Shown here one piece after another: positions 47,390-47,623 of a stretch of DNA of 47,623 nt. A program made the translations under genes and the position numbers. The DNA lies in assembly GCA_945876035.1 (NCBI GenBank), contig CAMCMU010000037.1:1-47623 (forward strand), given 5' to 3'. How positions within the stretch are numbered: position 1 is the stretch's first letter; each line of letters starts with the position of its first letter. The notes beneath the pieces are model-generated. The model did no database searches and had not been told where the DNA came from. It saw nothing but the letters and a program-made list of their open reading frames with translations. The stretch comes from Schlesneria paludicola DSM 18645. GTDB lineage: Bacteria; Planctomycetota; Planctomycetia; Planctomycetales; Planctomycetaceae.

Positions 47390-47599
47390 ATGTCGAGTGC
47401 TGATCCGAGTGTCACCGAGCAACAACGTCGATATCGCGAATTTCTCGATTTGATGCCTCTGACGATAGCTCTGGCCGGTTTGCCCACGAGTGAATCTGGC
47501 AAATATTACACGGAGGAGCAGATGGAAACCCGCGCTTTCGCACTTCGTCATGCGTACAAGATGGCTCGTCAATTTGCACGCGAGCAAATCAGTCGCTGA
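47390..47599 (+). CDS. Small conserved planctomycete protein, function unknown
   Basis: This 69-residue protein starts at an ATG with GGGAG about 9 bases upstream; a TTG at 47369 is an alternative. The sequence is dense and highly structured: EQQRRYREFLDLMPLTIALA, then GLPTSESGKYYTEEQMETR, then a basic helix ending QFAREQISR. It reads like one compact helical domain, and I associate it with conserved planctomycete proteins. No motif tells the role. Confidence 0.65.
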   Translation: MSSADPSVTEQQRRYREFLDLMPLTIALAGLPTSESGKYYTEEQMETRAFALRHAYKMARQFAREQISR

Positions 47600-47623
47600 T
47601 CGACTTTCGTGTCAATTTGTGTC

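Overview
The window looks like a chromosomal segment of a planctomycete, most likely of the Planctomycetaceae/Pirellulaceae type. The evidence is lineage-typical gene content. It includes a DUF1501 protein with a twin-arginine signal, a secreted PQQ-propeller protein beginning with a WPQW motif, and a tetrahydromethanopterin (H4MPT) C1 enzyme (mch) next to an ATP-grasp ligase. It also has a planctomycete-type short RuvB, a split glycine decarboxylase, and two small proteins of a kind I associate with this phylum. Coding density is low. Several intergenic stretches of 0.7-1.8 kb hold recognisable but broken gene pieces, so there is a background of gene decay.

Layout. 1-1250: a truncated H-NOX haem sensor gene and a degraded IS3-type transposase. 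2052-8454: a tripartite RND efflux system. The TolC-like outer-membrane gene is on the plus strand and converges on an adaptor-permease pair on the minus strand; the two units meet at a near-perfect palindrome. 9437-15505: secreted or envelope proteins (a GH99/GH71-like hydrolase, a PQQ propeller, a PHP metallohydrolase) separated by decayed DNA. 15691-20444: a Bax-inhibitor-1 family membrane protein, then mch, an ATP-grasp ligase and an IMPase-like phosphatase in a tight cluster, then a lipoprotein MsrB with a duplicated linker.

21391-32132 is an information-processing run: nusA, infB, rbfA, a helix-hairpin-helix glycosylase-like protein with a lysine-rich tail, a large TPR protein, a YebC-family gene and ruvB. 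Upstream of nusA is a strong intrinsic terminator with no gene ahead of it. Upstream of infB is a compact structured leader whose long-range closing stem buries the Shine-Dalgarno site of a TTG-initiated infB.

32133-41160 holds an arsA-arsD pair without a visible arsenite permease or repressor, a DUF1501 gene, a small conserved minus-strand gene, gpsA, and several decayed fragments (DUF2892-like, HD-domain-like, unassigned). 41455-41572 is a candidate small RNA ending in an 11-bp perfect hairpin. 42124-46024 encodes the two subunits of the P-protein of the glycine cleavage system and a lipoate-ligase-like enzyme, which fits because the H protein of the same system carries lipoate. The window ends with an FHA-domain protein and a 69-residue conserved protein.

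The most interesting items are the infB leader, the candidate small RNA before gcvPA, the orphan terminator before nusA, and the phosphatase next to mch as a candidate step in making the H4MPT-type cofactor. All calls come from reading the sequence; no database search was possible.
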